Shown: positions 1 through 7,548 of the stretch, piece after piece
Numbering within the stretch: the stretch's first letter is position 1
Layout of the letters: every line of letters starts with the position of its first letter
NCBI GenBank assembly: GCA_964580585.1
Contig: CAZOKZ010000066.1
Coordinates: forward strand, 1-23,163
DNA from: CAZOKZ01 sp964580585
GTDB taxonomy: Bacteria; Sumerlaeota; Sumerlaeia; SLMS01; JAHLLQ01
Length of the DNA stretch: 23,163 nucleotides
Reading direction: 5' to 3'
Position numbers and translations under genes: made by a program
The notes under the pieces: model-generated
Told to the model about the DNA's origin: nothing
The model's input: only the letters and a program-made list of their open reading frames with translations
The model's database searches: none

Positions 1-172
1 CAAATTACAAACAAGATTTGAATCGAAATAAAATTAAAAATATAAAATAAATTATGCTTCCAATCATCGCCGTAAGCCACGTTTTTTCAACAATTTACGC
101 AATAACAAAACTCGCTTACGCACATAATTATAGCAAAATAATCAAGCGGTAAAAAAATTTCGTTAAAATTGT
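1..172. other. AT-rich region upstream of amylase copy 1
   Basis: This stretch is strongly AT-rich with many short A and T runs and no credible coding frame, in contrast to the GC-richer genes. Similar AT-rich stretches precede each of the other three amylase genes, so I read it as an upstream promoter or UP-element region. No specific operator can be named. The start of the window may cut off further regulatory sequence. Confidence 0.45.
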
Positions 173-221
173 TTGACTTCGAGCGGTATTTTTGATTCCT
201 TTTGCACAGATTCGACGACAG
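173..221 (+). promoter_or_regulatory. Amylase leader element, copy 1 (TTGACT-N28-CAGA box)
   Basis: TTGACT at 173-178 is followed after exactly 28 nt by CAGATTCGACGACAG at 207-221. The same two boxes at the same spacing precede copies 2 and 3, and a weaker version precedes copy 4. TTGACT could be a -35 box, but the matching -10 position is poor (TTCCTT with a 17-nt spacer). The CAGA box would then lie close to the transcription start. The leader from TTGACT to the ATG is 169 nt. Promoter function is inferred from conservation only. Confidence 0.5.
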
Positions 222-341
222 CTCCCGGCGCTTCCTCCCCTTTGCTGCCCGGATTGTCGCTTATCCAAAACCTTTTTACAGTTTCCGGTTCGGGGCAGAA
301 AATCGATCCCTGGGGCCTGAAACAGAAAGCCAGGTGGCAAA

Positions 342-1769
342 ATGAAGAACTCGAAGGAACTCGTGAAGTATGGTTGGATTGCAATGCTCGCCGCAGCGGG
401 CATGGTTGCTCCGAAGTCGGCGGATGCCGGCGTGATGATGCAGGGATTTTACTGGGACTGCCCCAGCAACTGGTACAACACCATCAAGGGCAAGGCGTCC
501 GAGTTGGACAACATGGCCGGTGGCAAGGGCCTTAACCGCATGTATTTTCCACCCCCGTCAAAAGCTCAAGGCGGCGGCTACTCGATGGGTTACGACGTGG
601 CGGACTACAAAGACGTCGGTAACTATAACCAGCACGGCAACACGGAAACACGCTTTGGCAGCAAGTCGGAGCTGACCTCCTGCACGTCGTCTTATCGCAG
701 CAAAGGCATCGTGACGATGGCCGACATCGTGCTCAACCACCGCTCGGGCGGCGGCAGCGAATACAACCCGAACGTTGGCTACAATACATGGACAAACTTC
801 GGCAGCCAAAAATCGGGCTTTGCCAAGTGGCACTACAACCAGTTTCACCCATCCACCTACGAATGGTCCGACCCGGGCGCATTCGGCGGTTACCCTGATC
901 TTTGCCATGCAACGGGCAATTCGACAGGTCAGCCCTACAAGGACATGCGCGACTGGGGCAACTGGCTGGAAAGCTCCAGCAACGCGGGCTTCAACGGCGG
1001 ATGGCGTTATGACTATGTCAAAGGCATCCATGCCTGGTACACCAAAGACCACAAATCCGGCACGGGCCAATACACGATCGGTGAATACTGGGATTCGAAC
1101 ACCAGCACGCTGAATTGGTGGTGTAATGCTTCGAATGCATCGGCTTTTGACTTTGCCTCGCTCTACACGATGGAAAGCATTTGTGACAACACGGGCGGCG
1201 GCGGTTATTTGCCGAACCTGGTTAATCAGAGCAAGTCGTTCGCGGCCAAGTGGGCAACCCGCGCAGTTCCGTTCGCCGGTAACCACGACACCGACCCGAT
1301 CAACAACCACAAGATGATCGCTTATGCGTACGTTCTGAGCTACAAGGGTTATCCCTGCGTGTGGTACAAAGATTACTTCAACTACGGCCTGAAGGGTCTT
1401 GGCGGCCAGTGGGGCAACGGCATCAAACAACTGGTGTGGACGCATGAAAAACTCGGCGGCGGCAGCATCACGGTTCATAACGAAAAAACCAACGACGGCG
1501 ATCTGCTGATTTATTCGGACGCTTCGGGCAGCTCGAGCAGCCCCGGTTACGTGATTGCGATCAACGATAACGCCAACAACTGGCGCGGCGCCTGGGTGAA
1601 TGTCGCCAACAGCCGTCTGCGCAACAAAACCCTCAAGTGCTACGCTTGGTATTCGCACAAGAGTGGTCAGAACTACCAGCCCGGCAACAAGTTCTGCGCC
1701 TCTGACGGCCAGGTCGAGCCTTGGGCGGCTCCTCGCGGCTACGCGCTCTACGCGCCGACGGGCTACTAA
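342..1769 (+). CDS. Secreted alpha-amylase, GH13_7-like (copy 1)
   Basis: A 475-residue secreted endo-acting alpha-1,4-glucanase, expected to hydrolyse starch or glycogen outside the cytoplasm. Residues 1-29 form a signal peptide (Lys-rich start, Ala-rich core, cleavage after SADA). The mature protein starts directly with GVMMQGFYWD, as in Pyrococcus amylases. All GH13 regions are present: DIVLNH at 128-133, WRYDYVKG at 221-228 (nucleophile Asp224), GEYW at 247-250 (acid/base Glu248), and FAGNHD at 311-316 (Asp316). Calcium ligands by alignment are Asn132, Asp177, Gly179 and Asp186. The zinc-site equivalents are His169, Glu174 (His in the archaeal enzyme) and Cys188. There is no carbohydrate-binding or anchor domain. 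AGGTGG at 332 sets the ATG start. An extra Cys40 is seen only in this copy. Function is confident from motifs; the substrate preference of each paralog is unknown. Confidence 0.95.
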   Translation: MKNSKELVKYGWIAMLAAAGMVAPKSADAGVMMQGFYWDCPSNWYNTIKGKASELDNMAGGKGLNRMYFPPPSKAQGGGYSMGYDVADYKDVGNYNQHGNTETRFGSKSELTSCTSSYRSKGIVTMADIVLNHRSGGGSEYNPNVGYNTWTNFGSQKSGFAKWHYNQFHPSTYEWSDPGAFGGYPDLCHATGNSTGQPYKDMRDWGNWLESSSNAGFNGGWRYDYVKGIHAWYTKDHKSGTGQYTIGEYWDSNTSTLNWWCNASNASAFDFASLYTMESICDNTGGGGYLPNLVNQSKSFAAKWATRAVPFAGNHDTDPINNHKMIAYAYVLSYKGYPCVWYKDYFNYGLKGLGGQWGNGIKQLVWTHEKLGGGSITVHNEKTNDGDLLIYSDASGSSSSPGYVIAINDNANNWRGAWVNVANSRLRNKTLKCYAWYSHKSGQNYQPGNKFCASDGQVEPWAAPRGYALYAPTGY

Positions 1770-1786
1770 TCCACAACGGCAGAATC

Positions 1787-1841
1787 AGGGGGATGGCTAC
1801 CCCTTGTTGAAACATCCATAAACCATCTGTGTCACCAGATG
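1787..1841 (+). other. Two small 3' UTR hairpins after copy 1
   Basis: Hairpin A (1787-1804) pairs AGGGG with CCCCT. Hairpin B (1824-1841) pairs CATCTG with CAGATG around a TGTCAC loop. The terminator begins immediately afterwards. The same two hairpins follow copy 2 with substitutions that keep the pairing, which supports a structured 3' UTR. Their role is unknown; mRNA stabilisation is one possibility. Confidence 0.5.
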
Positions 1842-1843
1842 AA

Positions 1844-1890
1844 GGCGGGCGCCGACCAGAGGAGTAGTCGGTGCCCGCCTGTTTTTTTTT
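1844..1890 (+). terminator. Rho-independent terminator of copy 1
   Basis: GGCGGGCGCCGAC at 1844-1856 pairs with GTCGGTGCCCGCC at 1867-1879 through one G-U pair. A run of nine T follows at 1882-1890. This is a strong terminator that makes copy 1 a separate transcription unit. Confidence 0.93.
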
Positions 1891-2087
1891 ACCTTCGTCC
1901 ACCCACCGCCCAACGCGAGTCGAATATTTTTGGAAATCCAAACAGTACATCCAATGACAATATTCAAAAATCGGAAAAATAAAAGTGCGAAAACTACGCA
2001 AAAATGCCTGAAAATGCAATGAATCTGTTGGATATTGTAATAATTAGGCAGATAATAATAAATTTTAGATATATCGTAAAAATTAGA
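1891..2087. other. AT-rich region upstream of copy 2
   Basis: About 200 nt of AT-rich sequence lie between the copy 1 terminator and the copy 2 leader. No coding frame is convincing. It probably holds upstream promoter elements, but no defined binding site can be named. Confidence 0.4.
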
Positions 2088-2136
2088 TTGACTTTGGCAA
2101 TTGATTTTGATCCATTCGGTCCAGACTCAACGACAG
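2088..2136 (+). promoter_or_regulatory. Amylase leader element, copy 2
   Basis: TTGACT at 2088-2093, then 28 nt, then CAGACTCAACGACAG at 2122-2136, which matches the copy 1 and copy 3 leaders. The candidate -10 with a 17-nt spacer is TCCATT, which is weak. The distance from TTGACT to the ATG is 163 nt. Confidence 0.5.
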
Positions 2137-2250
2137 GACCTGTTGGTATCCTCTTTTCAACCGGACTGTCTCTTAATTCCCATTTTGAAATGTTTCCGGA
2201 AGTTGCGCGCTCACGTTGCAGGTTTCCCGAAACGGAAAGTCAGGTGGCCC

Positions 2251-3678
2251 ATGAAGTGCACGAAAGTACTCGCGAAGTATGGGTGGTTAGGCGTTGTGGT
2301 GGCGGCGGGCATGATTGTCCCGAAGTCGGCGGATGCCGGTGTGATGATGCAGGGCTTTTACTGGGACGTTCCCAGTGGCTGGTACAACACATTGAAGGGC
2401 AAAGCTGCCGAATTGGACAATATGGCAGGCGGCAAAGGCCTCAATCGTATCTACATGCCGCCTCCGTCAAAAGCACAGGGTGGCGGATATTCGATGGGTT
2501 ATGACGTGGCGGATTACAAGGACGTCGGTAACTACAACCAACATGGCACGACCAACACCCGTTTTGGTTCGAAATCGAACCTGACCTCGTGCACGAGCAC
2601 CTTTCGCGGCAAGGGCATCGTGACGATGGCCGATATCGTGTTAAACCATCGTTCGGGCGGCGGCAGCGAATACAACCCGAACACGGGCGGAAATACCTGG
2701 ACAAACTTCACGACACAAAAATCCGGGTTTGCCAAATGGCGCTATAACCAATTCCACCCTTCCACCTTTGAAGGTTCCGACCCTGGCGGTTTTGCCGGTT
2801 TCCCGGACGTCTGCCACGCAACGGGTAACTCGACGGGCCAGCCTTACAAAGATCTGCGCGACTGGGGCAACTGGCTGGAAAGTTCCAGCAATGCGGGCTT
2901 CAACGGCGGCTGGCGCTATGACTACGTGAAGGGTATCCATGCCTGGTACACCAAAGATCACAAGGCTGGCACGGGCGGCTATACGATCGGCGAGTATTGG
3001 GATGCGAACACCAGCACCTTGAACTGGTGGTGTAATGCCTCGAACGCGTCGGCGTTTGACTTTGCCTCGCTGTACACGCTCCAGGACATCTGTAACAACA
3101 CCGGTGGTGGCGGCTATTTGCCGAACCTGGTGAACAGCGGCAAGTCGTTCGCGGCCAAGTGGGCGACTCGCGCGGTTCCGTTTGCGGGCAACCACGATAC
3201 CGACCCCATCAGCAACCACAAGACCATCGCTTACGGGTACATCATGAGCTATGCGGGTTATCCGTGCGTCTGGTACAAAGATTACTTCAATTACGGCCTG
3301 AAGAATCTGGGTGGCCAATGGGGTAATGGTATTCGACAGCTTGCCTGGACCCATGAAAAACTGGGTGGCGGCAGCATCACGGTCCATAACGAAAAGACCA
3401 ACGACGGCGATTTGCTGATCTATTCGGACGCCTCGGGCAGCTCATCGAGCCCCGGCTACGTGATTGCGATCAACGACAACGCCAACAACTGGCGTGGCGC
3501 CTGGGTCAACGTGGCCAACTCGCAATTGCGCAACAAGACAATGAAGTGCTACGCTTGGCACTCGAATAAGAGTGGCCAGAACTATCAGCCCGGCAACAAG
3601 TTCTGCTACAGTGACGGCCAGGTTGAGCCCTGGGCGGCTCCTCGCGGCTACGCGCTCTACGCACCGAACGGCTTCTAA
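2251..3678 (+). CDS. Secreted alpha-amylase, GH13_7-like (copy 2)
   Basis: The second tandem amylase is 475 residues with a 29-residue signal peptide ending KSADA and a 446-residue mature part colinear with copy 1. It has DIVLNH, WRYDYVKG, GEYW and FAGNHD, so Asp224, Glu248 and Asp316 are all present. The zinc-site equivalents are His, Glu and Cys, as in the other copies. Copy-specific changes include a Phe-rich stretch around the metal loop (FEGSDPGGFAGFPDVC) and LQDICNN after region III. The open frame extends upstream to 2101, but AGGTGG at 2242 and the signal peptide identify the ATG at 2251 as the start. By eye it is the most divergent of the four. It has its own leader and terminator. 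Confidence 0.95.
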   Translation: MKCTKVLAKYGWLGVVVAAGMIVPKSADAGVMMQGFYWDVPSGWYNTLKGKAAELDNMAGGKGLNRIYMPPPSKAQGGGYSMGYDVADYKDVGNYNQHGTTNTRFGSKSNLTSCTSTFRGKGIVTMADIVLNHRSGGGSEYNPNTGGNTWTNFTTQKSGFAKWRYNQFHPSTFEGSDPGGFAGFPDVCHATGNSTGQPYKDLRDWGNWLESSSNAGFNGGWRYDYVKGIHAWYTKDHKAGTGGYTIGEYWDANTSTLNWWCNASNASAFDFASLYTLQDICNNTGGGGYLPNLVNSGKSFAAKWATRAVPFAGNHDTDPISNHKTIAYGYIMSYAGYPCVWYKDYFNYGLKNLGGQWGNGIRQLAWTHEKLGGGSITVHNEKTNDGDLLIYSDASGSSSSPGYVIAINDNANNWRGAWVNVANSQLRNKTMKCYAWHSNKSGQNYQPGNKFCYSDGQVEPWAAPRGYALYAPNGF

Positions 3679-3695
3679 TCCACAATGGCAGAACC

Positions 3696-3750
3696 AGGGG
3701 ATGGCTATCCCTTGTTGAAACATCCGTAATATCATCTGTGTCACCGGATG
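3696..3750 (+). other. Two small 3' UTR hairpins after copy 2
   Basis: These are equivalents of the copy 1 hairpins. Hairpin A (3696-3712) pairs AGGG with CCCT plus a G-U. Hairpin B (3733-3750) pairs CATCTG with CGGATG around the same TGTCAC loop. The changes from copy 1 turn G-C into G-U and T-A into T-G, so pairing is kept. Confidence 0.5.
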
Positions 3751-3754
3751 CGGA

Positions 3755-3812
3755 TGGGCGCTGGCAAGATCGGACGGGAACCCCGAGACGGCCAGCGCCC
3801 ATTCATTTTTTT
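3755..3812 (+). terminator. Rho-independent terminator of copy 2
   Basis: TGGGCGCTGGC at 3755-3765 is perfectly complementary to GCCAGCGCCCA at 3791-3801. The sequence TTCATTTTTTT follows. The 25-nt loop is long. Confidence 0.88.
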
Positions 3813-4032
3813 ACGCTGGCGAGTGGTTTGGGGTGCTTCGAGGCGGGTTCACCTCAAAAAAACATGCGAAAAATCAGCAATTGGCATGGTGAATTTTGAA
3901 AATAAAGAAAATATTCAATACGCAGTGACGCATAAATGACCGATTATCAAGCATATAGCGTCTGTTTATAAATTTTTTACCCGTAATTTCGCCGTTTATT
4001 TTAAAATATTTGTAAATTGTCAAAATATTTGT
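3813..4032. other. Upstream region of copy 3 with direct repeat
   Basis: This AT-rich non-coding stretch ends with two copies of AAAATATTTGT at 4003-4013 and 4022-4032. They are 19 nt apart start to start, about two helical turns, and the second touches the TTGACT box. The core AAATATTT is palindromic. This looks like a pair of regulator sites, but no regulator can be named. Confidence 0.4.
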
Positions 4033-4081
4033 TTGACTTTGGGAACGGAATTCGGTCAGATGCCTCCAGATTCGACGGCAG
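4033..4081 (+). promoter_or_regulatory. Amylase leader element, copy 3
   Basis: TTGACT at 4033-4038, then 28 nt, then CAGATTCGACGGCAG at 4067-4081. The candidate -10 with a 17-nt spacer is TCAGAT. The distance from TTGACT to the ATG is 170 nt. A CCCCTTTAG motif at 4097-4105 is shared with copy 4, and its CCCCTTT core with copy 1, at 100-106 nt before the ATG. Confidence 0.5.
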
Positions 4082-4202
4082 GACTCGTTACTTTCTCCCC
4101 TTTAGTGACCAGTATGCCGCAAAACACTTTTTCCAATATGTTTCCGGAAGTTGATCGTAAGAGCCAACAACTCTCCTGAAACAAGAAAGCCAGGTGACAC
4201 AG

Positions 4203-5630
4203 ATGAAGGTTTCGAAAGCGCTCAAGAATTTCGGTTGGGTTGCAGTTCTCGCTGCAGCGGGCATGATGTTTCCGAAGTCGGCGGATGCCGGCGTGATGAT
4301 GCAGGGATTCTACTGGGACACACCCAGTGGTTGGTACAACACGATGAAGGGCAAAGCGACGGAACTCGATAACATGGCGGGTGGCTACGGCCTCGACCGC
4401 ATGTATTTCCCGCCCCCGTCCAAAGGCCAGGGCGGCGGCTATTCGATGGGTTACGACGTGGCGGACTATAAAGACGTCGGTAACTACAACCAGCACGGCG
4501 ACACGAAGACCCGTTTCGGTACGAAAGCCGAACTGACCTCTTGTACGTCCACCTATCGTGGCAAGGGCATCGTGACGATGGCCGACATCGTTTTGAACCA
4601 TCGCTCGGGCGGCGGCAGCGAATATAACCCGAACACCGGCGGCAATACCTGGACGAACTTCGGTTCGCAAGCTTCCGGCTTCGCCAAATGGCACTACAAC
4701 CAGTTCCACCCCTCTACCTATGAATATTCCGATCCGGGCGCATTTGGCGGATATCCCGACCTTTGCCACGCAACCGGCAACACGACGGGCCAGCCTTACA
4801 AAGACATGCGCGACTGGGGCAACTGGCTGGAAAGCTCCAGCAATGCGGGCTTCAACGGCGGCTGGCGCTATGACTACGTGAAGGGCATCCACGCTTGGTA
4901 CACCAAAGACCACAAAGCTGGTACCGGTGGCTACACGATCGGCGAATACTGGGATTCGAACACCAGCACGCTGAACTGGTGGTGCAACGCCTCGAACGCA
5001 TCGGCTTTCGACTTTGCCTCGCTCTACACCATGGAAGCCATCTGCGATAATACAGGTGGTGGCGGCTACCTGCCCGACCTGGTGAACCAAAACAAATCCT
5101 TCGCGGCCAAGTGGGCAACCCGTGCAGTTCCGTTTGCCGGCAACCACGATACCGATCCGATCACCAACCACAAAATGATCGCTTATGCCTACGTGATGAG
5201 CTACAAAGGCTATCCGTGCATTTGGTACAAAGATTACTTCAACTATGGCCTGAAGGGCCTTGGCGGCCAGTGGGGCAATGGCATCAAGCAGCTTGCCTGG
5301 ACGCACGAAAAACTCGGCGGTGGCAGCATCACCGTGGATAACGAAAAGACCAACGACGGCGATTTGCTGATCTATTCGGACGCTTCTGGCAGCTCCTCGA
5401 GCCCGGGTTATGTGATCGCGATCAACGACAACGCCAACAACTGGCGCGGCGCCTGGGTCAACGTGGGCAACTCGCAACTGCGCAACAAGACGCTGAAGTG
5501 CTACGCATGGTATTCGCACAAGAGCGGCCAGAACTATCAACCGGCGAACAAGTTCTGCGCCAGCGACGGCCAGGTTGAACCGTGGGCGGCTCCTCGCGGC
5601 TACGCGCTCTACGCACCGAACGGTTATTGA
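4203..5630 (+). CDS. Secreted alpha-amylase, GH13_7-like (copy 3)
   Basis: The third tandem amylase is 475 residues with a 29-residue signal peptide and a 446-residue mature enzyme. All catalytic motifs are present at the same positions as in copy 1, and the metal loop reads YEYSDPGAFGGYPDLC. An in-frame GTG at 4194 lies inside the ribosome site AGGTGA, so the ATG at 4203 is the real start, as in the other three copies. Bases 4272-4714 are identical to copy 4 bases 6190-6632. Bases 5175-5631 differ from copy 4 at only two positions. The 460 bp between these blocks differ at about 71 positions. The gene has its own leader and terminator. Confidence 0.95.
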   Translation: MKVSKALKNFGWVAVLAAAGMMFPKSADAGVMMQGFYWDTPSGWYNTMKGKATELDNMAGGYGLDRMYFPPPSKGQGGGYSMGYDVADYKDVGNYNQHGDTKTRFGTKAELTSCTSTYRGKGIVTMADIVLNHRSGGGSEYNPNTGGNTWTNFGSQASGFAKWHYNQFHPSTYEYSDPGAFGGYPDLCHATGNTTGQPYKDMRDWGNWLESSSNAGFNGGWRYDYVKGIHAWYTKDHKAGTGGYTIGEYWDSNTSTLNWWCNASNASAFDFASLYTMEAICDNTGGGGYLPDLVNQNKSFAAKWATRAVPFAGNHDTDPITNHKMIAYAYVMSYKGYPCIWYKDYFNYGLKGLGGQWGNGIKQLAWTHEKLGGGSITVDNEKTNDGDLLIYSDASGSSSSPGYVIAINDNANNWRGAWVNVGNSQLRNKTLKCYAWYSHKSGQNYQPANKFCASDGQVEPWAAPRGYALYAPNGY

Positions 5631-5646
5631 TTCTCAAACAATCTCC

Positions 5647-5682
5647 AGTCATGCGAGAGGCGGGGAATCCTCTCGCATGACT
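5647..5682 (+). other. Perfect 14-bp hairpin after copy 3
   Basis: AGTCATGCGAGAGG at 5647-5660 is perfectly complementary to CCTCTCGCATGACT at 5669-5682 around an 8-nt loop. Only TTT follows, so it is a weak terminator at best. The normal terminator lies about 40 nt further on. A second small hairpin, TTCTGC with GCAGAA, is at 5688-5706. Together these match the 'two hairpins then terminator' pattern of copies 1 and 2, with unrelated sequence. Confidence 0.6.
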
Positions 5683-5718
5683 TTGCCTTCTGCATCTACC
5701 GCAGAAAGTCATCGGATG

Positions 5719-5757
5719 GAAAGGCGCTGGCCACGGGCTGGCGCCTTTCTTTTTTTT
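5719..5757 (+). terminator. Rho-independent terminator of copy 3
   Basis: AAAGGCGC at 5720-5727 pairs with GCGCCTTT at 5741-5748, extended inward by G-U pairs. A long T run follows to 5757. Confidence 0.9.
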
Positions 5758-5966
5758 GGCTGTTGAATTGAAGAAGCGATTTATAGAGAAGCTTTTTTTA
5801 CATTATTTTGCCTTCCGCAAGAACCGAGGATTGGAAATTGTCGAAAAAAAGAAACGATATTGCCGCGTAACTGGTCAATTGTCAATGTTCTATATAAAAA
5901 TCGACCCATATTAGGTCGAAATAAACATTTTATTTTTAAAAATTTGGAAGATAGTGCAAAAATTCC
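5758..5966. other. AT-rich region upstream of copy 4
   Basis: This is an AT-rich non-coding stretch between the copy 3 terminator and the copy 4 leader. It includes TATATAAAAA near 5891 and A/T runs around 5920-5945. No gene is evident. It probably contains promoter-upstream sequence, but no clear -35/-10 pair was found. Confidence 0.4.
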
Positions 5967-6007
5967 TTGCTAATGGAAAAGTTTTCTGCTCTACATGACG
6001 CAGAATC
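5967..6007 (+). promoter_or_regulatory. Amylase leader element, copy 4 (weaker)
   Basis: TTGCTA at 5967-5972 lies exactly 28 nt before CAGAATC at 6001-6007, the same geometry as TTGACT-N28-CAGAyTC in copies 1-3. CCCCTTTAG follows at 6030-6038. TTGCTA is 163 nt from the ATG. The boxes are degenerate, so this is supported mainly by spacing and by alignment with copy 3. Confidence 0.4.
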
Positions 6008-6129
6008 ATTGAGTGAAACCGGAGCGGTTCCCCTTTAGCGCAACGGTTCACTTGCAAGATCCCCAAAAAACTTTCGAGTGGACCGCTGAAATCAGGAGCG
6101 GCACATCGAAAAAGAAAGTCAGGTGACAC

Positions 6130-7548
6130 ATGGCTACTCTCAAGAAGTACGGTGTATTGGCATTTGTGGCGGCGGCAGGTTTCTTGGCCCCGAAGTCGGC
6201 GGATGCCGGCGTGATGATGCAGGGATTCTACTGGGACACACCCAGTGGTTGGTACAACACGATGAAGGGCAAAGCGACGGAACTCGATAACATGGCGGGT
6301 GGCTACGGCCTCGACCGCATGTATTTCCCGCCCCCGTCCAAAGGCCAGGGCGGCGGCTATTCGATGGGTTACGACGTGGCGGACTATAAAGACGTCGGTA
6401 ACTACAACCAGCACGGCGACACGAAGACCCGTTTCGGTACGAAAGCCGAACTGACCTCTTGTACGTCCACCTATCGTGGCAAGGGCATCGTGACGATGGC
6501 CGACATCGTTTTGAACCATCGCTCGGGCGGCGGCAGCGAATATAACCCGAACACCGGCGGCAATACCTGGACGAACTTCGGTTCGCAAGCTTCCGGCTTC
6601 GCCAAATGGCACTACAACCAGTTCCACCCCTCAACATACGAAGGCTGGGACCCAGGCGCCTTCGGTGGTTATCCCGACCTTTGCCACGCAACCGGCAACT
6701 CGGTTGGTCAACCCTACAAAGACATGATCGATTGGGGTAACTGGCTGGAAAGCTCCACCAATGCGGGCTTCAACGGCGGCTGGCGCTATGACTACGTGAA
6801 GGGCATCCACGCCTGGTACACCAAAGACCACAAAGCTGGCACCGGTGGCTACACGATCGGCGAATACTGGGATTCGAACACTGGCACGTTGAATACATGG
6901 TGTAATAATGCAAACGCATCGGCTTTCGACTTCGCCTCGCTCTACACCATGGAAAGCATTTGTGATAATACCGGTGGTGGCGGCTACTTGCCGAACTTGG
7001 TGGATCAGAGCAAGTCCTTCGCAGCGAAATGGTCCGTGCGTGCGGTTCCGTTTGCTGGCAACCACGACACCGACCCGATCACCAACGACAAGATGATCGC
7101 TTATGCCTACGTGATGAGCTACAAAGGCTATCCGTGCATCTGGTACAAAGATTACTTCAACTATGGCCTGAAGGGCCTTGGCGGCCAGTGGGGCAATGGC
7201 ATCAAGCAGCTTGCCTGGACGCACGAAAAACTCGGCGGTGGCAGCATCACCGTGGATAACGAAAAGACCAACGACGGCGATTTGCTGATCTATTCGGACG
7301 CTTCTGGCAGCTCCTCGAGCCCGGGTTATGTGATCGCGATCAACGACAACGCCAACAACTGGCGCGGCGCCTGGGTCAACGTGGGCAACTCGCAACTGCG
7401 CAACAAGACGCTGAAGTGCTACGCATGGTATTCGCACAAGAGCGGCCAGAACTATCAACCGGCGAACAAGTTCTGCGCCAGCGACGGCCAGGTTGAACCG
7501 TGGGCGGCTCCTCGCGGCTACGCTCTCTACGCACCGAACGGTTATTGA
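6130..7548 (+). CDS. Secreted alpha-amylase, GH13_7-like (copy 4)
   Basis: The fourth amylase is 472 residues. Its signal peptide is shorter (26 residues, still ending APKSADA), but the mature part is again 446 residues. AGGTGA at 6121 sets the start. All catalytic motifs are present. Blocks before and after the centre are nearly identical to copy 3, while the centre carries copy-specific changes: YEGWDPGAF in the metal loop, DMIDWGNW before region II (Ile for Arg), and NTWCNNAN in place of NWWCNASN after the acid/base Glu. These flank the active site, so substrate or product preference may differ. The leader is the least conserved of the four. Confidence 0.95.
   Translation: MATLKKYGVLAFVAAAGFLAPKSADAGVMMQGFYWDTPSGWYNTMKGKATELDNMAGGYGLDRMYFPPPSKGQGGGYSMGYDVADYKDVGNYNQHGDTKTRFGTKAELTSCTSTYRGKGIVTMADIVLNHRSGGGSEYNPNTGGNTWTNFGSQASGFAKWHYNQFHPSTYEGWDPGAFGGYPDLCHATGNSVGQPYKDMIDWGNWLESSTNAGFNGGWRYDYVKGIHAWYTKDHKAGTGGYTIGEYWDSNTGTLNTWCNNANASAFDFASLYTMESICDNTGGGGYLPNLVDQSKSFAAKWSVRAVPFAGNHDTDPITNDKMIAYAYVMSYKGYPCIWYKDYFNYGLKGLGGQWGNGIKQLAWTHEKLGGGSITVDNEKTNDGDLLIYSDASGSSSSPGYVIAINDNANNWRGAWVNVGNSQLRNKTLKCYAWYSHKSGQNYQPANKFCASDGQVEPWAAPRGYALYAPNGY

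Noticed and set aside
173..341. Amylase leaders as a known riboswitch, such as a cyclic-di-GMP type
   Set aside because: GAAAGCCAGG looks slightly like part of that class, but the matching core and stems are missing, and the motif is explained by the ribosome site.
2101..2250. 50-codon upstream extension of amylase copy 2
   Set aside because: It lies in the leader, overlaps the conserved CAGA box, and would place a non-signal sequence before the signal peptide.
4056..5540. Long antisense open frame (494 codons, - strand) over amylase copy 3, with similar ones over copies 1, 2 and 4
   Set aside because: They recur only because the four genes are homologous, have no ribosome site or recognisable family, and the + strand frame is clearly the enzyme.
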